A stretch of 64,000 bases of DNA from Rhizobiaceae bacterium (GTDB lineage Bacteria > Pseudomonadota > Alphaproteobacteria > Rhizobiales > Rhizobiaceae): positions 186,001 to 250,000 of the forward strand of contig CAJPFN010000014.1 of the NCBI GenBank assembly GCA_905339215.1. Direction: 5' to 3'. This document shows positions 9,035 through 18,199 of the stretch, one piece after another; position 1 is the stretch's first letter; each line of letters starts with the position of its first letter. Position numbers and translations under genes: made by a program. The notes under the pieces are model-generated. The model saw only the letters and a program-made list of their open reading frames with translations, did not search any database and had not been told where the DNA came from.

Positions 9035-10713
9035 CAGGCCGCCTCCGGATTAGTCCACTTGCGCAGGATCATGGCGGTTCGCTCCTCGTTGAGATCGACC
9101 ATCTGGGCGAGGCGCTCTTGCGGACCGCGGCGGATCTTCTGGCGAAGCTGCTCGATGGCGTCGGTATCCTCCGACGAGGCGCCGCCGAGGATGCCCGGTA
9201 GCCCGTTGCCCAGGGGGCCGCCGAGGTCGTTGACGGTCGGCAGTGTCGGGAACTGGAAGTCGTTGGCGAAATTCGGCAAGGCGTTGGCCTGCTCGAAGGA
9301 CTCGCTCTCTGCCGCTCCGCCGGATTTCCCGAGCGCGGCGGCGAGCGGCCGCAGGCCGAACCAGGCCATCAGGAAGGCGACGAGGATGAAGGCGCCGGCG
9401 TTGATCATCGTGCCGGCCTGCGTGCCGAGCCCGTCGAGGAAGCCGGCGGCTTCGATCGGTTCGCCGTCGAGCCCGTCGACGAATTCGACCGACGTCACCG
9501 TGATTGTGTCGCCACGCGCCTGGTCGTATCCCGCGGCCGTCGAAGCGATCTTCTCGATTTCCGCGACGCGTGCCGCAATCTGTTCCTGGGTTGCATCCTT
9601 GCCGAGGAGCGCGGCCAGCCGCTGCTGGTTGACCACGACGGCGATCGACAGCTTGGAGACCGTGTAGCCGTTGCTGATCGTGGCGATCCGCTTGCTGTTC
9701 ATCTCGTAGTTGGTGGTCTCTTCCTTCCTCTCGCTCTGCTGGGAGGACTGGGGCGCGTCGGGCGACGGCGCGTTTCCGTTGGGAAGATCCTGCTGGACGG
9801 AGGTCGGCGTGTTCTGTGCGCTCTTGTTGGAGGTGTCGTTGGCGCGCACGACCTGTATCGACCGCTCGACCCGCGATTCCGGATCGAAGATCGTCTCCTC
9901 GATCTGGCGCGTGTCGGTGTTGACGTCGGCGCGGACGCTGGCGCGAAGATTGCCCGTCCCGAGGTAGGGCATCAGCGCGCGGTAGATGTTGTCTTCGATC
10001 TGGCTCTCGATGGTACGTTCGACGCCCATCGACCTTGTGAGCGAGCTGTTCGACGGATCGTCGCCGACGGCGAGCAGCGATCCGTTGGAATCGAGCACCG
10101 TCACCTTGTCCGCCGACAGGCCCGGCACCGCCGCCGCGACGAGGTGGCGGATGGACATCGCCGTGGTCGTGGCGTCGATTCCCGCCGCACGGATCACCAC
10201 CGATGCCGAGGGCTGCTGCTCGTCGCGGCGGAAATTGGCGCGCTCGGATACGACGATGTGGACGCGTGCCGCCTTGATGCCGGCGATCGACTGGATGGTC
10301 CGCGCGATCTCGCCCTCGAGGGCGCGAACCCGTGTGACCTCCTGCATGAACGACGTCAGGCCGAGCGAGCCGACATTGTCGAAGAGTTCATAGCCGGCGT
10401 TGGTGCTCGAGGGCAGGCCCTTCTCGGCAAGGAGCATGCGGGCCTGGGCGGTCCGTCCCGCGGGAACGAGTACCGACGATCCCTCGGCGCCGACGTCGAA
10501 CGAGATCCCGGACTCGCTTAGCACCATGCCGATCTGGTTCACGTCGGAACGCTCCAGCCCGACGTAGAGCGTCTCGTAGGCCGGCTTGTTGAGAAAGTAG
10601 GAGCCGGCGCCGATGACCAGCAGGACGAGGCCTACGATCGCTCCGGCGATGCCGAGGCGTTTCGCACCAAGTCCCCGGAGATTGGCGACGATCTGCTGAA
10701 GTTGTTCAGGCAA
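9034..10713 (-). CDS. fliF: Flagellar MS-ring protein FliF
   Basis: FliF forms the membrane MS-ring on which the motor is built. The 559-residue protein has a membrane helix near residues 20-42, a YscJ/FliF domain (VGLERSDVNQIGMVLSESGI, ALEGEIARTIQSI, RVHIVVSERANF), a variable Ser/Gln-rich middle and a second membrane helix near residues 435-458. The C-terminal tail (AMILRKWTNPE) should bind FliG. The start is TTG at 10713, with GGGAG nine bases upstream. A 139-base gap with a strong terminator separates it from the flagellin gene before it, so it probably has its own promoter. Confidence 0.95.
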   Translation of the reverse strand: MPEQLQQIVANLRGLGAKRLGIAGAIVGLVLLVIGAGSYFLNKPAYETLYVGLERSDVNQIGMVLSESGISFDVGAEGSSVLVPAGRTAQARMLLAEKGLPSSTNAGYELFDNVGSLGLTSFMQEVTRVRALEGEIARTIQSIAGIKAARVHIVVSERANFRRDEQQPSASVVIRAAGIDATTTAMSIRHLVAAAVPGLSADKVTVLDSNGSLLAVGDDPSNSSLTRSMGVERTIESQIEDNIYRALMPYLGTGNLRASVRADVNTDTRQIEETIFDPESRVERSIQVVRANDTSNKSAQNTPTSVQQDLPNGNAPSPDAPQSSQQSERKEETTNYEMNSKRIATISNGYTVSKLSIAVVVNQQRLAALLGKDATQEQIAARVAEIEKIASTAAGYDQARGDTITVTSVEFVDGLDGEPIEAAGFLDGLGTQAGTMINAGAFILVAFLMAWFGLRPLAAALGKSGGAAESESFEQANALPNFANDFQFPTLPTVNDLGGPLGNGLPGILGGASSEDTDAIEQLRQKIRRGPQERLAQMVDLNEERTAMILRKWTNPEAA

Positions 10714-10779
10714 GGAACACGGCTCCCGGACAATCGGTTCCGGGAGACTAGGATTCGAAGCTTGTGCGAAAATGAAATC

Positions 10780-10805
10780 GGGCCGCGCTCGGTGGAGCGC
10801 GGCCC
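10780..10805 (-). terminator. Rho-independent terminator after flagellin 1
   Basis: A perfect 11-base-pair stem (GGGCCGCGCTC with GAGCGCGGCCC) closes a 4-base loop. On the minus strand it is followed by GATTTCATTTTC. It lies 48 bases after the flagellin stop and before fliF, so it should end the abundant flagellin transcript. Confidence 0.85.
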
Positions 10806-10852
10806 AATCGGAAATGTCGCTGTAGGTGGGCGGGGCGGAACGCCCCGGAGCC

Positions 10853-11773
10853 TTACCGGAAGAGCGAGAGGATCTGCTGCGAGTTGCCGTTGGCGATCGA
10901 CAGCGCCTGGATGCCGAGCTGCTGCTGGACCTGCAGCGCCTGGAGGCGGGTCGATTCCTCGTTCATGTCGGCATCGACGAGCGTGCCGACGCCGCGGTCG
11001 ATGGCGTCCATCAGGCCCGACACGAAATCCTTCTGCATGTCGACGCGCTTCTTCGCGGCGCCGAGATCGGAAGCCGAGGTGGTCATGTCGGCGAGCGCCG
11101 TGTCCACCGCCGAGATCATCTCGTCGAGGTCGGTGTCGTCGATGCCGGCGGCGCTGATGTCGAGCGTCGAGACGGAAACCGTCACGGCGCCGCCGCCGGT
11201 CGTGGTGAACTCGGTGTCGAGGATACCCGACTGGTCAGCGGCATCGAACAGTTCGGTGCTGGAGATGTCGATGTCGATGGTCGAAACCGAGACCGTCCCG
11301 TCCGAAGCGCGGTTGAACGATGCGACAAGGCTCTTGGTCGCCGAATAGCCCGCGGCCGCGGAGTCGACCGACAGCCAGTTCTCGCCCGAGAAAGATGCCG
11401 ATCCGGCGATGCCGACCAGCTGTTCCTGGAGCTGGGTGATCTCGGACTGGATCTTCGATTTGTCGACGCCGGGCTCCTTGGCGGCGACCAGCTTGGCCTT
11501 GATCTCGTCGACGACCTCGATGGCGGAGTTCGTCGCCGTGTAGGCCGTGTCGAGCTTGGCAGCGCCGAGGCCGAGGGCATCCTGGACCGTCGACAGCGCC
11601 TTGTTGTCGGAACGCATGGTGGTCGCGATCGACCAATAGGCCGCGTTGTCGCTTGCTTCGGCGACACGGTAACCGGTCGAAATGCGGGCTTGGGTGGATT
11701 CCAGGGACTTGTTCGTCGACTGGAGGCTCTTCAGTGCCGTCATAGCCGACACGTTAGTCATGATACTGGACAT
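10853..11773 (-). CDS. Flagellin (copy 1)
   Basis: This is a filament subunit of 306 residues. It has the conserved N-terminal D0/D1 region (TNVSAMTALKSLQSTNKSL, then RISTGYRVAEASDNAAYWSI) and C-terminal D1/D0 region (DADMNEESTRLQALQVQQQL, ending SQQILSLFR). The short variable middle is typical of rhizobial flagellins. The ATG at 11773 has GGGG eight bases upstream; a second ATG four codons later is possible. It sits alone between fliP and fliF, with its own terminator and a 158-base upstream gap. A close paralogue is at 42059-42988. Confidence 0.95.
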   Translation of the reverse strand: MSSIMTNVSAMTALKSLQSTNKSLESTQARISTGYRVAEASDNAAYWSIATTMRSDNKALSTVQDALGLGAAKLDTAYTATNSAIEVVDEIKAKLVAAKEPGVDKSKIQSEITQLQEQLVGIAGSASFSGENWLSVDSAAAGYSATKSLVASFNRASDGTVSVSTIDIDISSTELFDAADQSGILDTEFTTTGGGAVTVSVSTLDISAAGIDDTDLDEMISAVDTALADMTTSASDLGAAKKRVDMQKDFVSGLMDAIDRGVGTLVDADMNEESTRLQALQVQQQLGIQALSIANGNSQQILSLFR

Positions 11774-11931
11774 CGATACTGCCCCTACACTTACTCAACA
11801 CAAGGGACATACCGGACTTCACCGGTAGGGCGGCTCGGCGTCATGCCTGTTGATCACACAATCAACCCGTCCTGCTTTCCCCGCTGTTATGGCGGAAAAA
11901 ACCTACCAAATCGATAAGGACGGAACCGTTC

Positions 11932-12669
11932 CTACGTAAACGATCTCACGAGGCTGCCGACGAGCAGGTTCCAGCCGTCGATGAGCACGAAGAACAGGAT
12001 CTTGAAGGGCAGCGAGATCACCGTCGGCGGCAGCATCATCATGCCCATCGACATGGTGACGGTGGCGACCACGAGGTCGATCACGAGGAACGGCAGCACG
12101 ATCAGGAAACCGATCTCGAAGCCCCGCCTGATCTCGGAAATCATGAAGGCGGGGATGAGGATGCGCAGGTCGACCGCATCCCCCTCGACGACGTTCTGGC
12201 CGCGTTCGCGGGCGAGGTCGGCGAACAGGTTGAAGTCCTTCTCCCTGACATTGTCCAGCATGAAGGTGCGGAACGGATCGGCGATCCGCTGCACCGCCTG
12301 CTCTTCGGTGATCTGGTTGTCCATCAGCGGCCGCACCCCGTTCGACCACGCCTGGTCGAAGGCTGGCGACATGACATAGAAGGTCATGAACAGGGCGAGG
12401 CTGATGAGGATGAAGTTGGCTGGCGTCGTCTGCAGGCCGATGCCGGCGCGCAGGATCGAGAATGCGATGATGAAGCGCGTGAAGCTCGTCACCATGATCA
12501 GCAGGCTCGGCGCCAGGGAAAGCACCGTGAGCAGGCCGAAGAGCTGGATGATGTATCCGACCGTGGTGCCGCTGGCCTGGCCGGCTATCGCGCCGAGGTC
12601 GAGTTGCTGCGCGCCCGACGGTTCAAGCGTCGCCAGCAGGAAGAGGACGACTGCCGCCGATCGCCTCAT
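11932..12669 (-). CDS. fliP: Flagellar export gate protein FliP
   Basis: FliP is a core membrane protein of the flagellar type III export gate. The 245-residue product has an N-terminal signal-like segment (VVLFLLATLEPSGAQ), then helices with family motifs TSFTRFIIAFSILRAGIGLQ, FMTFYVMSPAFDQAW and IPAFMISEIRRGFEIGFL. The start ATG at 12669 overlaps the fliL stop as ATGA. A much longer open frame runs upstream but only reads across fliL and flgH out of frame. The fliQ and fliR partners are not in the window. Confidence 0.95.
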   Translation of the reverse strand: MRRSAAVVLFLLATLEPSGAQQLDLGAIAGQASGTTVGYIIQLFGLLTVLSLAPSLLIMVTSFTRFIIAFSILRAGIGLQTTPANFILISLALFMTFYVMSPAFDQAWSNGVRPLMDNQITEEQAVQRIADPFRTFMLDNVREKDFNLFADLARERGQNVVEGDAVDLRILIPAFMISEIRRGFEIGFLIVLPFLVIDLVVATVTMSMGMMMLPPTVISLPFKILFFVLIDGWNLLVGSLVRSFT

Positions 12670-13202
12670 TCGAAGATCATCGTCCGGACGAGGACGTCCT
12701 TGACGAGGCCCTGACTGCGGATCCTGGCACGCTCGAGGATATCGGACTTGAGGTGCTGGTACCCGCTGGCGCCTTGCACCTGGATCAGTTTGACCGTGCG
12801 GATGTAGGCCATGATGTCCTGCTGGATCGTCAGGACGAGTTCCGGATTCTCCGGCTCCTTGTCGAGCACGAGCGAGAGCTCGAGCCTGATCCAGATCGTG
12901 TCCGGCACGGCAAGGTTCGTCGTGATCGGAGCGAGGTCGATGATGCGGCCGGACATCGCGGCCGCGTTGCCCGTGGCGGCGGACTCGCCGTGACCCGCCG
13001 CGGCCGCGGTGTCGCCGGCCGGCGGGTGGGTCGGATTGGCCGCAGGCGTTTCCGCTGATGAGGCGGGCGGCTGCGACTTGCCGAGGAAACCGCCGGAGAA
13101 CCATCCGATTCCGGCTGCCACCGCCGTGAGAACCAGAAGCACGGCGATTTGCACGACCAGCGATGGACCGCGTTTCGGTTCCTGCTCGGCTACGACTGTC
13201 AC
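12666..13202 (-). CDS. fliL: Flagellar basal body-associated protein FliL
   Basis: FliL is a single-pass inner-membrane protein that rings the stator and steadies torque. The 178-residue product has one membrane helix (residues about 16-38), an Ala/Pro/Gly-rich linker and a periplasmic stomatin-like domain (TNLAVPDTIWIRLELSLVLD, ending GLVKDVLVRTMIFE). The start is GTG at 13202 with GGAG close upstream. It lies between flgH and fliP, as in other rhizobia, and overlaps fliP by four bases. Confidence 0.92.
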   Translation of the reverse strand: MTVVAEQEPKRGPSLVVQIAVLLVLTAVAAGIGWFSGGFLGKSQPPASSAETPAANPTHPPAGDTAAAAGHGESAATGNAAAMSGRIIDLAPITTNLAVPDTIWIRLELSLVLDKEPENPELVLTIQQDIMAYIRTVKLIQVQGASGYQHLKSDILERARIRSQGLVKDVLVRTMIFE

Positions 13203-13232
13203 CTTCTCCGTGCCCCGCTTTCCGATATTGCG

Positions 13233-13946
13233 CTAGATCGGCGATACGACGTCGACGATCTGCTGGCCCCAGGTCGGCTGCTGGACGTCGGTGATGCGGC
13301 CGCGGCCGCCATAGGAGATGCGCGCTTCCGCGATCCGCTCGTATGAAATGGTGTTCGATGCGCCGATGTCCTGCGGCCGGACGATGCCGGCGATCTGCAG
13401 GACGCGCATCTCGGCATTGACGCGCACCTCCTGGGAGCCGCGGATGATCAGGTTGCCGTTGGGCAGGATGTCGGTGACGACGGCGGCGACCCTGAGGTCG
13501 AGCTTCTCCGAACGTGCGGTCGCTCCGTCGCCGGCATAGGTCGACGAGGAGGAATAGTCGAGGTCGCCGCTGCCGTCGAAGGTGAAGCCCTCGACGTTGG
13601 CGCTGGCGCCGAGGCCGATGCCGCGGCCCTGGGTCCGCTTGCGATCCGACTTGTTCTTGAATTGCGCTTCGTCGTCGAGCGAGATCTCGACCGTCAGGAT
13701 GTCGCCCTGCCTGAGCGCGCGGGCGTCGGTGAAGAGATGGCTCTGGCGGTCGTCCCACAGGGAGAAGCGCTTGACCGGCTGAGGCGGCATCTCGGGATAG
13801 GTCGCGGTCGCCGTCGTCGACGCTAGGGTCGGCGCGAGTCCGCTGCCGACCGGCGACATGGCCGGCTCCATGCCGATCTCGGTCACCGGACTGGTGCAAC
13901 CGGCGAGCGCCACCGTGGCAGCGAGGGCGAGTGCGGCTCTCTTCAT
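13233..13946 (-). CDS. flgH: Flagellar L-ring protein FlgH
   Basis: FlgH is the outer-membrane L-ring lipoprotein around the rod. The 237-residue protein has a lipoprotein signal with lipobox LAGC (Cys near residue 16). It also shows the FlgH motifs FSLWDDRQSHLFTDARALRQ, GDILTVEISLDDEAQFKNKS and LPNGNLIIRGSQEVRVN. The ATG at 13946 overlaps the motE stop as ATGA. It works with FlgI, encoded two genes upstream. Confidence 0.95.
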   Translation of the reverse strand: MKRAALALAATVALAGCTSPVTEIGMEPAMSPVGSGLAPTLASTTATATYPEMPPQPVKRFSLWDDRQSHLFTDARALRQGDILTVEISLDDEAQFKNKSDRKRTQGRGIGLGASANVEGFTFDGSGDLDYSSSSTYAGDGATARSEKLDLRVAAVVTDILPNGNLIIRGSQEVRVNAEMRVLQIAGIVRPQDIGASNTISYERIAEARISYGGRGRITDVQQPTWGQQIVDVVSPI

Positions 13947-14473
13947 GACGGATCCTGCGGATTGGCGGCGGCGGCCATGATACCGGTGAGCTTGGCGGCC
14001 GACTTGCTGTTCATTTCGTTGAGGATGACGCCGGCCTGACGCGTGCTCAGCTTCATCAGGATGCTGGCGGCGAGCATGGGTTCGACGGCCGAAAGGCGTT
14101 CCGCGGCCGCGTCGGGTTTCATCTTGGCATAGATGTCGACCACGCTCGCCTCGGCCCTGGCCATGAAGTCCTCGCGGCGCTTCAGCCAGTCTTCGTACTC
14201 GGCGCGCTTCGCTTCGAGCTTCGCGACGCGCGCGTCAATCTCTTTTTTCAGCTTCTCGAGTTCCATCACCTGGAGCGCGTAACGGCGGTCCTTCGCGGCA
14301 TCGGCGATATTCGAGCAGAACTGGCGGATCTCGTCCGAAATCTGTGCGCCGGTATTCGCCACCTCGGAGAACGCGTCGGTGCCGTTCAGCGCCGCACCGC
14401 CCAGTACGAGCGCCGTCGCCATTGCGAGGCTGCGCGTTTTCTCGAGGTACTTATGATAGGGACGTTTGCCCAT
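13943..14473 (-). CDS. motE: MotE family periplasmic chaperone of MotC
   Basis: MotE is a periplasmic chaperone needed for MotC stability in Sinorhizobium. The 176-residue protein has an N-terminal signal or anchor (SLAMATALVLGGAAL). A long coiled coil follows (residues about 65-110, rich in Lys, Glu and Arg), then a MgtE-N-like end (KMKPDAAAERLSAVEPMLAA, ILMKLSTRQAGVILNEMNS). The ATG at 14473 follows flgI by seven bases. The flgI-motE-flgH order is the rhizobial one. The C-terminal motif is shared with FliG-like and MgtE proteins, so the gene may be listed elsewhere as a MgtE-domain protein. Confidence 0.85.
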   Translation of the reverse strand: MGKRPYHKYLEKTRSLAMATALVLGGAALNGTDAFSEVANTGAQISDEIRQFCSNIADAAKDRRYALQVMELEKLKKEIDARVAKLEAKRAEYEDWLKRREDFMARAEASVVDIYAKMKPDAAAERLSAVEPMLAASILMKLSTRQAGVILNEMNSKSAAKLTGIMAAAANPQDPS

Positions 14474-14480
14474 CTTTTGC

Positions 14481-15722
14481 CTACTGGAGCACGAGTTCGG
14501 CTTGGAGTGCGCCGGCCGACTTGATCCCCTGGAGGATCGCGATGATGCCGTCGGGCTTCACGCCGATGCGATTGAGGCCGTTGACCAGCGTTTCCAGGTT
14601 CGGACCCTCGACGAGGGCCACGTTCGTTCCTTCCTGGTTGGCCTCGATGACGGTGAAGGGCACTTCCTCGGTCTCGCCCTTCGAGAAGGGGGCGGGCTGG
14701 GATACTTCGGGCATCTCCGAGATGCGCACGGTCAGCTTGCCGTAGCTCACGGCCACGCGGGAGATCTTGACGTCCTGACCGATGACGATGGTCCCCGTCT
14801 TCTCGTCCACGACGACCTTGGCCGGCATGTCGGTCTCGACGATCAGGTTCTCGAGTTCGGCGATGAAGCGCGCGGCCGATATCTTGTCTGGCTTGCGGAT
14901 CGTGATCGTGCGGGCGTCCTGCTCGGCGGCGACGCGCTTGCCGAAGCGGTTGGCGGCATAGCCGTTGATGACGTCGGTGATCTTTACGGCCGTGGTGAAG
15001 TCGGCGTTGCGCAGTTGCAGCGTGACGATGTTCGAATCCTTCAGCTTGGCTGGGATCTCGCGCTCGACGATGGCGCCGTTGGGGACGCGCCCCGCGGTCG
15101 GCACGCCCTGGGTCAGGCTCTCGGCTTCGCCCTGCGCTGAGAAGCCCGACACGAACATCGGCCCCTGCGCCACGGCGTAGATCTCGCCGTCCGGCGCCCG
15201 AAGCGGCGTCATGACCAGCGTGCCGCCGGCGAGCGAGGTGGCGTCGCCGAGCGAGGACACGGTAACGTCGATGCGCGATCCCGACTGGACGAAGGCGGGG
15301 AGGTTCGCGGTGACGATGACCGCGGCGACATTCTTGGCGCGCGCCTGCCCGCCTTCCGTGGCGATGCCGAGGTTCTGCAGCATGGCGCGGATCGACTGCT
15401 CGGTGAACGGCGAATTGCGCAGCCCGTCGCCGGTCCCCTGGAGGCCGATGACGAGGCCGTAGCCGATCAGCTGGTTGTCGCGCGCGCTCTGGACCATGGC
15501 GATGTCCTTGATCCGCGAAGCGGTGCGGCCGGGAGGCAGGTTGCTCGGGCCTCCTATTTCCTCGAACAGGCGCGCGACCGTTTCCGGGTCGTACTCGGCG
15601 TCGACCATCCCGCCGCCCCGGGCCTCGAGCTCGCCCTTGGCCTTCTTGCTGAGCCCGTCCGCCCAGGCGGCGGGCTGCAGCGCGATGAGCGCGGCAAGCG
15701 CGAGGATCGCGGCGCGGATCAT
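14481..15722 (-). CDS. flgI: Flagellar P-ring protein FlgI (with N-terminal insert)
   Basis: FlgI forms the periplasmic P-ring. The protein has a signal peptide (cleavage near AWA-DG) and the family motifs RIKDIAMVQSARDNQLIGYG, VIGLQGTGDGL, VIVTANLPAFVQSGSRIDVT and IKSAGALQAELVLQ. At 413 residues it is about 45 longer than usual. The excess is an insert between the signal peptide and the RIKDIA motif (residues about 22-67, charged and Gly/Glu-rich). The ATG at 15722 overlaps the flgA stop as ATGA. Confidence 0.94.
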   Translation of the reverse strand: MIRAAILALAALIALQPAAWADGLSKKAKGELEARGGGMVDAEYDPETVARLFEEIGGPSNLPPGRTASRIKDIAMVQSARDNQLIGYGLVIGLQGTGDGLRNSPFTEQSIRAMLQNLGIATEGGQARAKNVAAVIVTANLPAFVQSGSRIDVTVSSLGDATSLAGGTLVMTPLRAPDGEIYAVAQGPMFVSGFSAQGEAESLTQGVPTAGRVPNGAIVEREIPAKLKDSNIVTLQLRNADFTTAVKITDVINGYAANRFGKRVAAEQDARTITIRKPDKISAARFIAELENLIVETDMPAKVVVDEKTGTIVIGQDVKISRVAVSYGKLTVRISEMPEVSQPAPFSKGETEEVPFTVIEANQEGTNVALVEGPNLETLVNGLNRIGVKPDGIIAILQGIKSAGALQAELVLQ

Positions 15723-16192
15723 GAGGCGCTGACCCTGACGGTGCCGTCACTCATCACGGTGCCGGAGAAGGTGCGGCCGCTATCGATGTTGCGCAGCGTG
15801 ATCACGTCGCCGGCGGCGCCCGCTTCGAGCGGTACGGCCGTCGCGTTGATGACCAGGCCGCCGTCGTTGTAGATGACCTGCACGGGTTGGCCGACCTGGA
15901 CGAGATAGGCCGGCCGGACGGCGTTTTCCGGAATGATGCGGCCGGGCAGGATGGTCCGCCGCGCCACCTTTCCGTCGATCAGGCCGGCCTGCTGGTAGAT
16001 CGGCCCGAGATTTCGGTTTCCGCGCACCAGCGGGACTTCTTCCACCATGGTCATGGTGATGATCTCGCCCGGGTAGACGACCCGGTTGGTGACCACCGCG
16101 AACTCGTCGGCAAGCGCCGGCACCCCCGCGCAGGCGAGGGCGATCGCGGCTGCCGCCAGCAGACGAAGCCTGGACCTGGAGAAGCGGCGCAT
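15719..16192 (-). CDS. flgA: P-ring assembly chaperone FlgA
   Basis: FlgA is the periplasmic chaperone for P-ring assembly. The 157-residue protein has a signal peptide (Ala/Leu-rich, ending near ALADE) and the SAF/FlgA domain (VTNRVVYPGEIITMTMV, VARRTILPGRIIPENAVRPA, AAGDVITLRNIDSGRTFSG). It lies directly between flgG and its client flgI, with a five-base gap to flgG and a four-base overlap with flgI. No unusual feature was seen. Confidence 0.92.
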   Translation of the reverse strand: MRRFSRSRLRLLAAAAIALACAGVPALADEFAVVTNRVVYPGEIITMTMVEEVPLVRGNRNLGPIYQQAGLIDGKVARRTILPGRIIPENAVRPAYLVQVGQPVQVIYNDGGLVINATAVPLEAGAAGDVITLRNIDSGRTFSGTVMSDGTVRVSAS

Positions 16193-16197
16193 CTTTG

Positions 16198-16986
16198 CTA
16201 CCGTATGTTCTTCGACACCACCGCAGCCATCTCGTCGGCCGCCTGGATGACCTTGGAGTTCATCTCGTAGGCGCGCTGCGCCGAGATGAGTTCGGTGATT
16301 TCCTTCACCGGATCGACGTTCGAGTTCTCGAGATAGCCCTGCTCGATCGTGCCGAAGCCCGGATCTCCCGGAACGCCGATGACGGCGGCGCCGGAGGCGG
16401 CCGTTTCCTGGAACAGATTGTCGCCGAGCGGGGTCAGGCCGGCTTCGTTGGCGAAGTTGGCGAGCGTGAGCTGGCCGAGATTCTGCAGCGCCGCCTGGCC
16501 GTCGATGCGCGCGAAAACCTGGCCGGTCTTGTTGACGATCACCTCGACAGTGTTCGCGGGGATGGTGATCGCGGGAGAAACGGTGAAGCCGTCGGCGGTG
16601 ACCAGCTGGCCTTCCGCATTGGTGTTGAAGGAACCGGCTCGGGTATAGCGGATCTGGCCGTCGGCCCCCTCGATCTGGTACCAGCCAGTGCCGACGATCG
16701 CTAGGTCGAACTTGTTGTCCGTGCTGATCAGCGAGCCCTGGATATGGATGTTGCGGATCGCCGCGGTTTTCACGCCGAGGCCGACATGGGCGCCTTCGGG
16801 GATGACGCTCTGGTTCGCCCGGTTGGGAACGCCCTCCAGCCGCTCGGCCTGGTAAAGCAGGTCGGTGAACTCGGCGCGGGCCCTCTTGAAGCCTGTCGTA
16901 TTGATGTTGGCGATGTTGTTGGCGATGACTTCCAGGTTCAGCTGCTGGGCGTTCATGCCGGTCGCGGCGATGGCGAGAGCTCTCAT
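16198..16986 (-). CDS. flgG: Flagellar distal rod protein FlgG
   Basis: FlgG builds the distal rod that crosses the P- and L-rings. The 262-residue protein opens with [20 protein letters not shown] and [20 protein letters not shown]. It ends with the FlgG signature [20 protein letters not shown] and [18 protein letters not shown] (with a short variation). The length is normal. The ATG at 16986 is 11 bases after fliE, within the flgB-flgC-fliE-flgG-flgA rod operon. Confidence 0.96.
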   Translation of the reverse strand: MRALAIAATGMNAQQLNLEVIANNIANINTTGFKRARAEFTDLLYQAERLEGVPNRANQSVIPEGAHVGLGVKTAAIRNIHIQGSLISTDNKFDLAIVGTGWYQIEGADGQIRYTRAGSFNTNAEGQLVTADGFTVSPAITIPANTVEVIVNKTGQVFARIDGQAALQNLGQLTLANFANEAGLTPLGDNLFQETAASGAAVIGVPGDPGFGTIEQGYLENSNVDPVKEITELISAQRAYEMNSKVIQAADEMAAVVSKNIR

Positions 16987-16997
16987 CGTCTTCTTCC

Positions 16998-17321
16998 TCA
17001 GATCGCCATTCGGCTGACTTCGAGATAGGCGCTCACGATCTTGTCGCGGATCGCGATCGCCGCCTGCAGCGACTGCTCGGCGCTCATCACCGCGTCGGCG
17101 ACGTCGCGCGCCTGGACGTTGCCGCCCGCAAGGGCCTCGAGGGAAAGCGACTCGGAGCGCTTCAGCGTGTCGACGACCTTGCCGGCGACGTCCCCAAGCG
17201 CGTCGAGGAAATTCGTTCCGCCGACGGGCACCGCAGCAGCTGCGTTGCCGGAGATCGCCTCGGCGATCGAGGACAGCGCGCCGCTCTGCGCGATCCCGCC
17301 GATGATGCTTATCGGGTTCAT
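16998..17321 (-). CDS. fliE: Flagellar hook-basal body complex protein FliE
   Basis: FliE joins the MS-ring and export gate to the rod. The 107-residue protein has the family end motif ([20 protein letters not shown] and [15 protein letters not shown]). The ATG at 17321 overlaps the flgC stop by one base (TGATG). It belongs to the rod operon flgB-flgC-fliE-flgG. Confidence 0.94.
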   Translation of the reverse strand: MNPISIIGGIAQSGALSSIAEAISGNAAAAVPVGGTNFLDALGDVAGKVVDTLKRSESLSLEALAGGNVQARDVADAVMSAEQSLQAAIAIRDKIVSAYLEVSRMAI

Positions 17322-17740
17322 CAGCCTTGGCTCCTCATGAGATCGATCGTCATCGAGATCAGGTCGCGGGCCTGTTTGATGACCTGAAGGTTGGCTTCGT
17401 AGGCGCGGTTCGCTTCGCTCATGTCCGCCATCTCGACCAGCGTGTTGACATTCGGCAGCTTCACGTAGCCGGCGTCGTCCGCGGCCTCGTGCCCGGGATC
17501 GAACTCGACCGGAAAGGCCGTCTCGTCGCGCGCGATGTCGGCGATGCGGACGAATTCGCCTCCGTTCAGGCGGTCGACTTCCGCGGCGAACGCGATCGTC
17601 TTGCGCTGGTAGGGGTCCGAGCCGGGCGTGTTGCCCGTCGACTGGGCGTTGGCGAGGTTCTCGGAGATGATCCTCAGCCGCTCCGACTGGGCGTGCAGTC
17701 CGGAAGCGGCGACCTTCAGGGCGGTGGCGATCGGATCCAT
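17321..17740 (-). CDS. flgC: Flagellar proximal rod protein FlgC
   Basis: FlgC is a proximal rod subunit. The 139-residue protein has the N-terminal rod signature ([39 protein letters not shown]) and the C-terminal end ([39 protein letters not shown]). The ATG at 17740 lies two bases after the flgB stop, so the two are very likely cotranslated. Confidence 0.95.
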   Translation of the reverse strand: MDPIATALKVAASGLHAQSERLRIISENLANAQSTGNTPGSDPYQRKTIAFAAEVDRLNGGEFVRIADIARDETAFPVEFDPGHEAADDAGYVKLPNVNTLVEMADMSEANRAYEANLQVIKQARDLISMTIDLMRSQG

Positions 17741-17742
17741 CG

Positions 17743-18123
17743 TCAGGTTCTCGCGGCCATCAGGATCATGCGGTGGAATGCCTTGACGATGGCGGTGTTG
17801 AGCTCGAAGCCGCGCCTGATTTCCCCCGCCTTCACGAGTTCGTCCTCGAGCCGGACGGAATTGCCCGACGGGCGGACCGGAACGTCGCCGTCCTGTTCGC
17901 TCAGGCCGACTGCCGAGCCGAAGTTCTCGCCGCCGAGATGCCTGGCATTCGTCGCCGTCATCGACGGCGTCGTCTTGCTCAGGACCGTGGCGAAATCCTC
18001 GACGTCCATCGGCCTGAAGCCGGCAGTGTTGGCATTGGCGACGTTGCCGGCGATCACGGCCTGGCGCACGGAAAGCCAGCGCGCCTGCTGCGAAGCGAGA
18101 TCGAAGAGCTGGACAGGTTCCAT
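17743..18123 (-). CDS. flgB: Flagellar proximal rod protein FlgB
   Basis: FlgB is a proximal rod subunit and the first rod gene of this operon. The 126-residue protein contains [20 protein letters not shown] and [17 protein letters not shown], the FlgB version of the rod signature. The C-terminal part carries the [20 protein letters not shown] helix. The ATG at 18123 lies 76 bases after the unknown gene upstream, a gap that could hold a promoter. Confidence 0.94.
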   Translation of the reverse strand: MEPVQLFDLASQQARWLSVRQAVIAGNVANANTAGFRPMDVEDFATVLSKTTPSMTATNARHLGGENFGSAVGLSEQDGDVPVRPSGNSVRLEDELVKAGEIRRGFELNTAIVKAFHRMILMAART

Positions 18124-18199
18124 TGCGGGTTTCCGTGAACTCGCATGGAACAGTAGGTGGGCAGTCTTGCGCGGGCCTTGCGCGAAAGGCGGCTGCGGA

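Noticed and set aside
11932-13899. A 655-codon frame that would fuse fliP to an upstream region
   Set aside because: Only the last 245 codons are FliP; upstream it crosses fliL and flgH out of frame, both of which show clear motifs.
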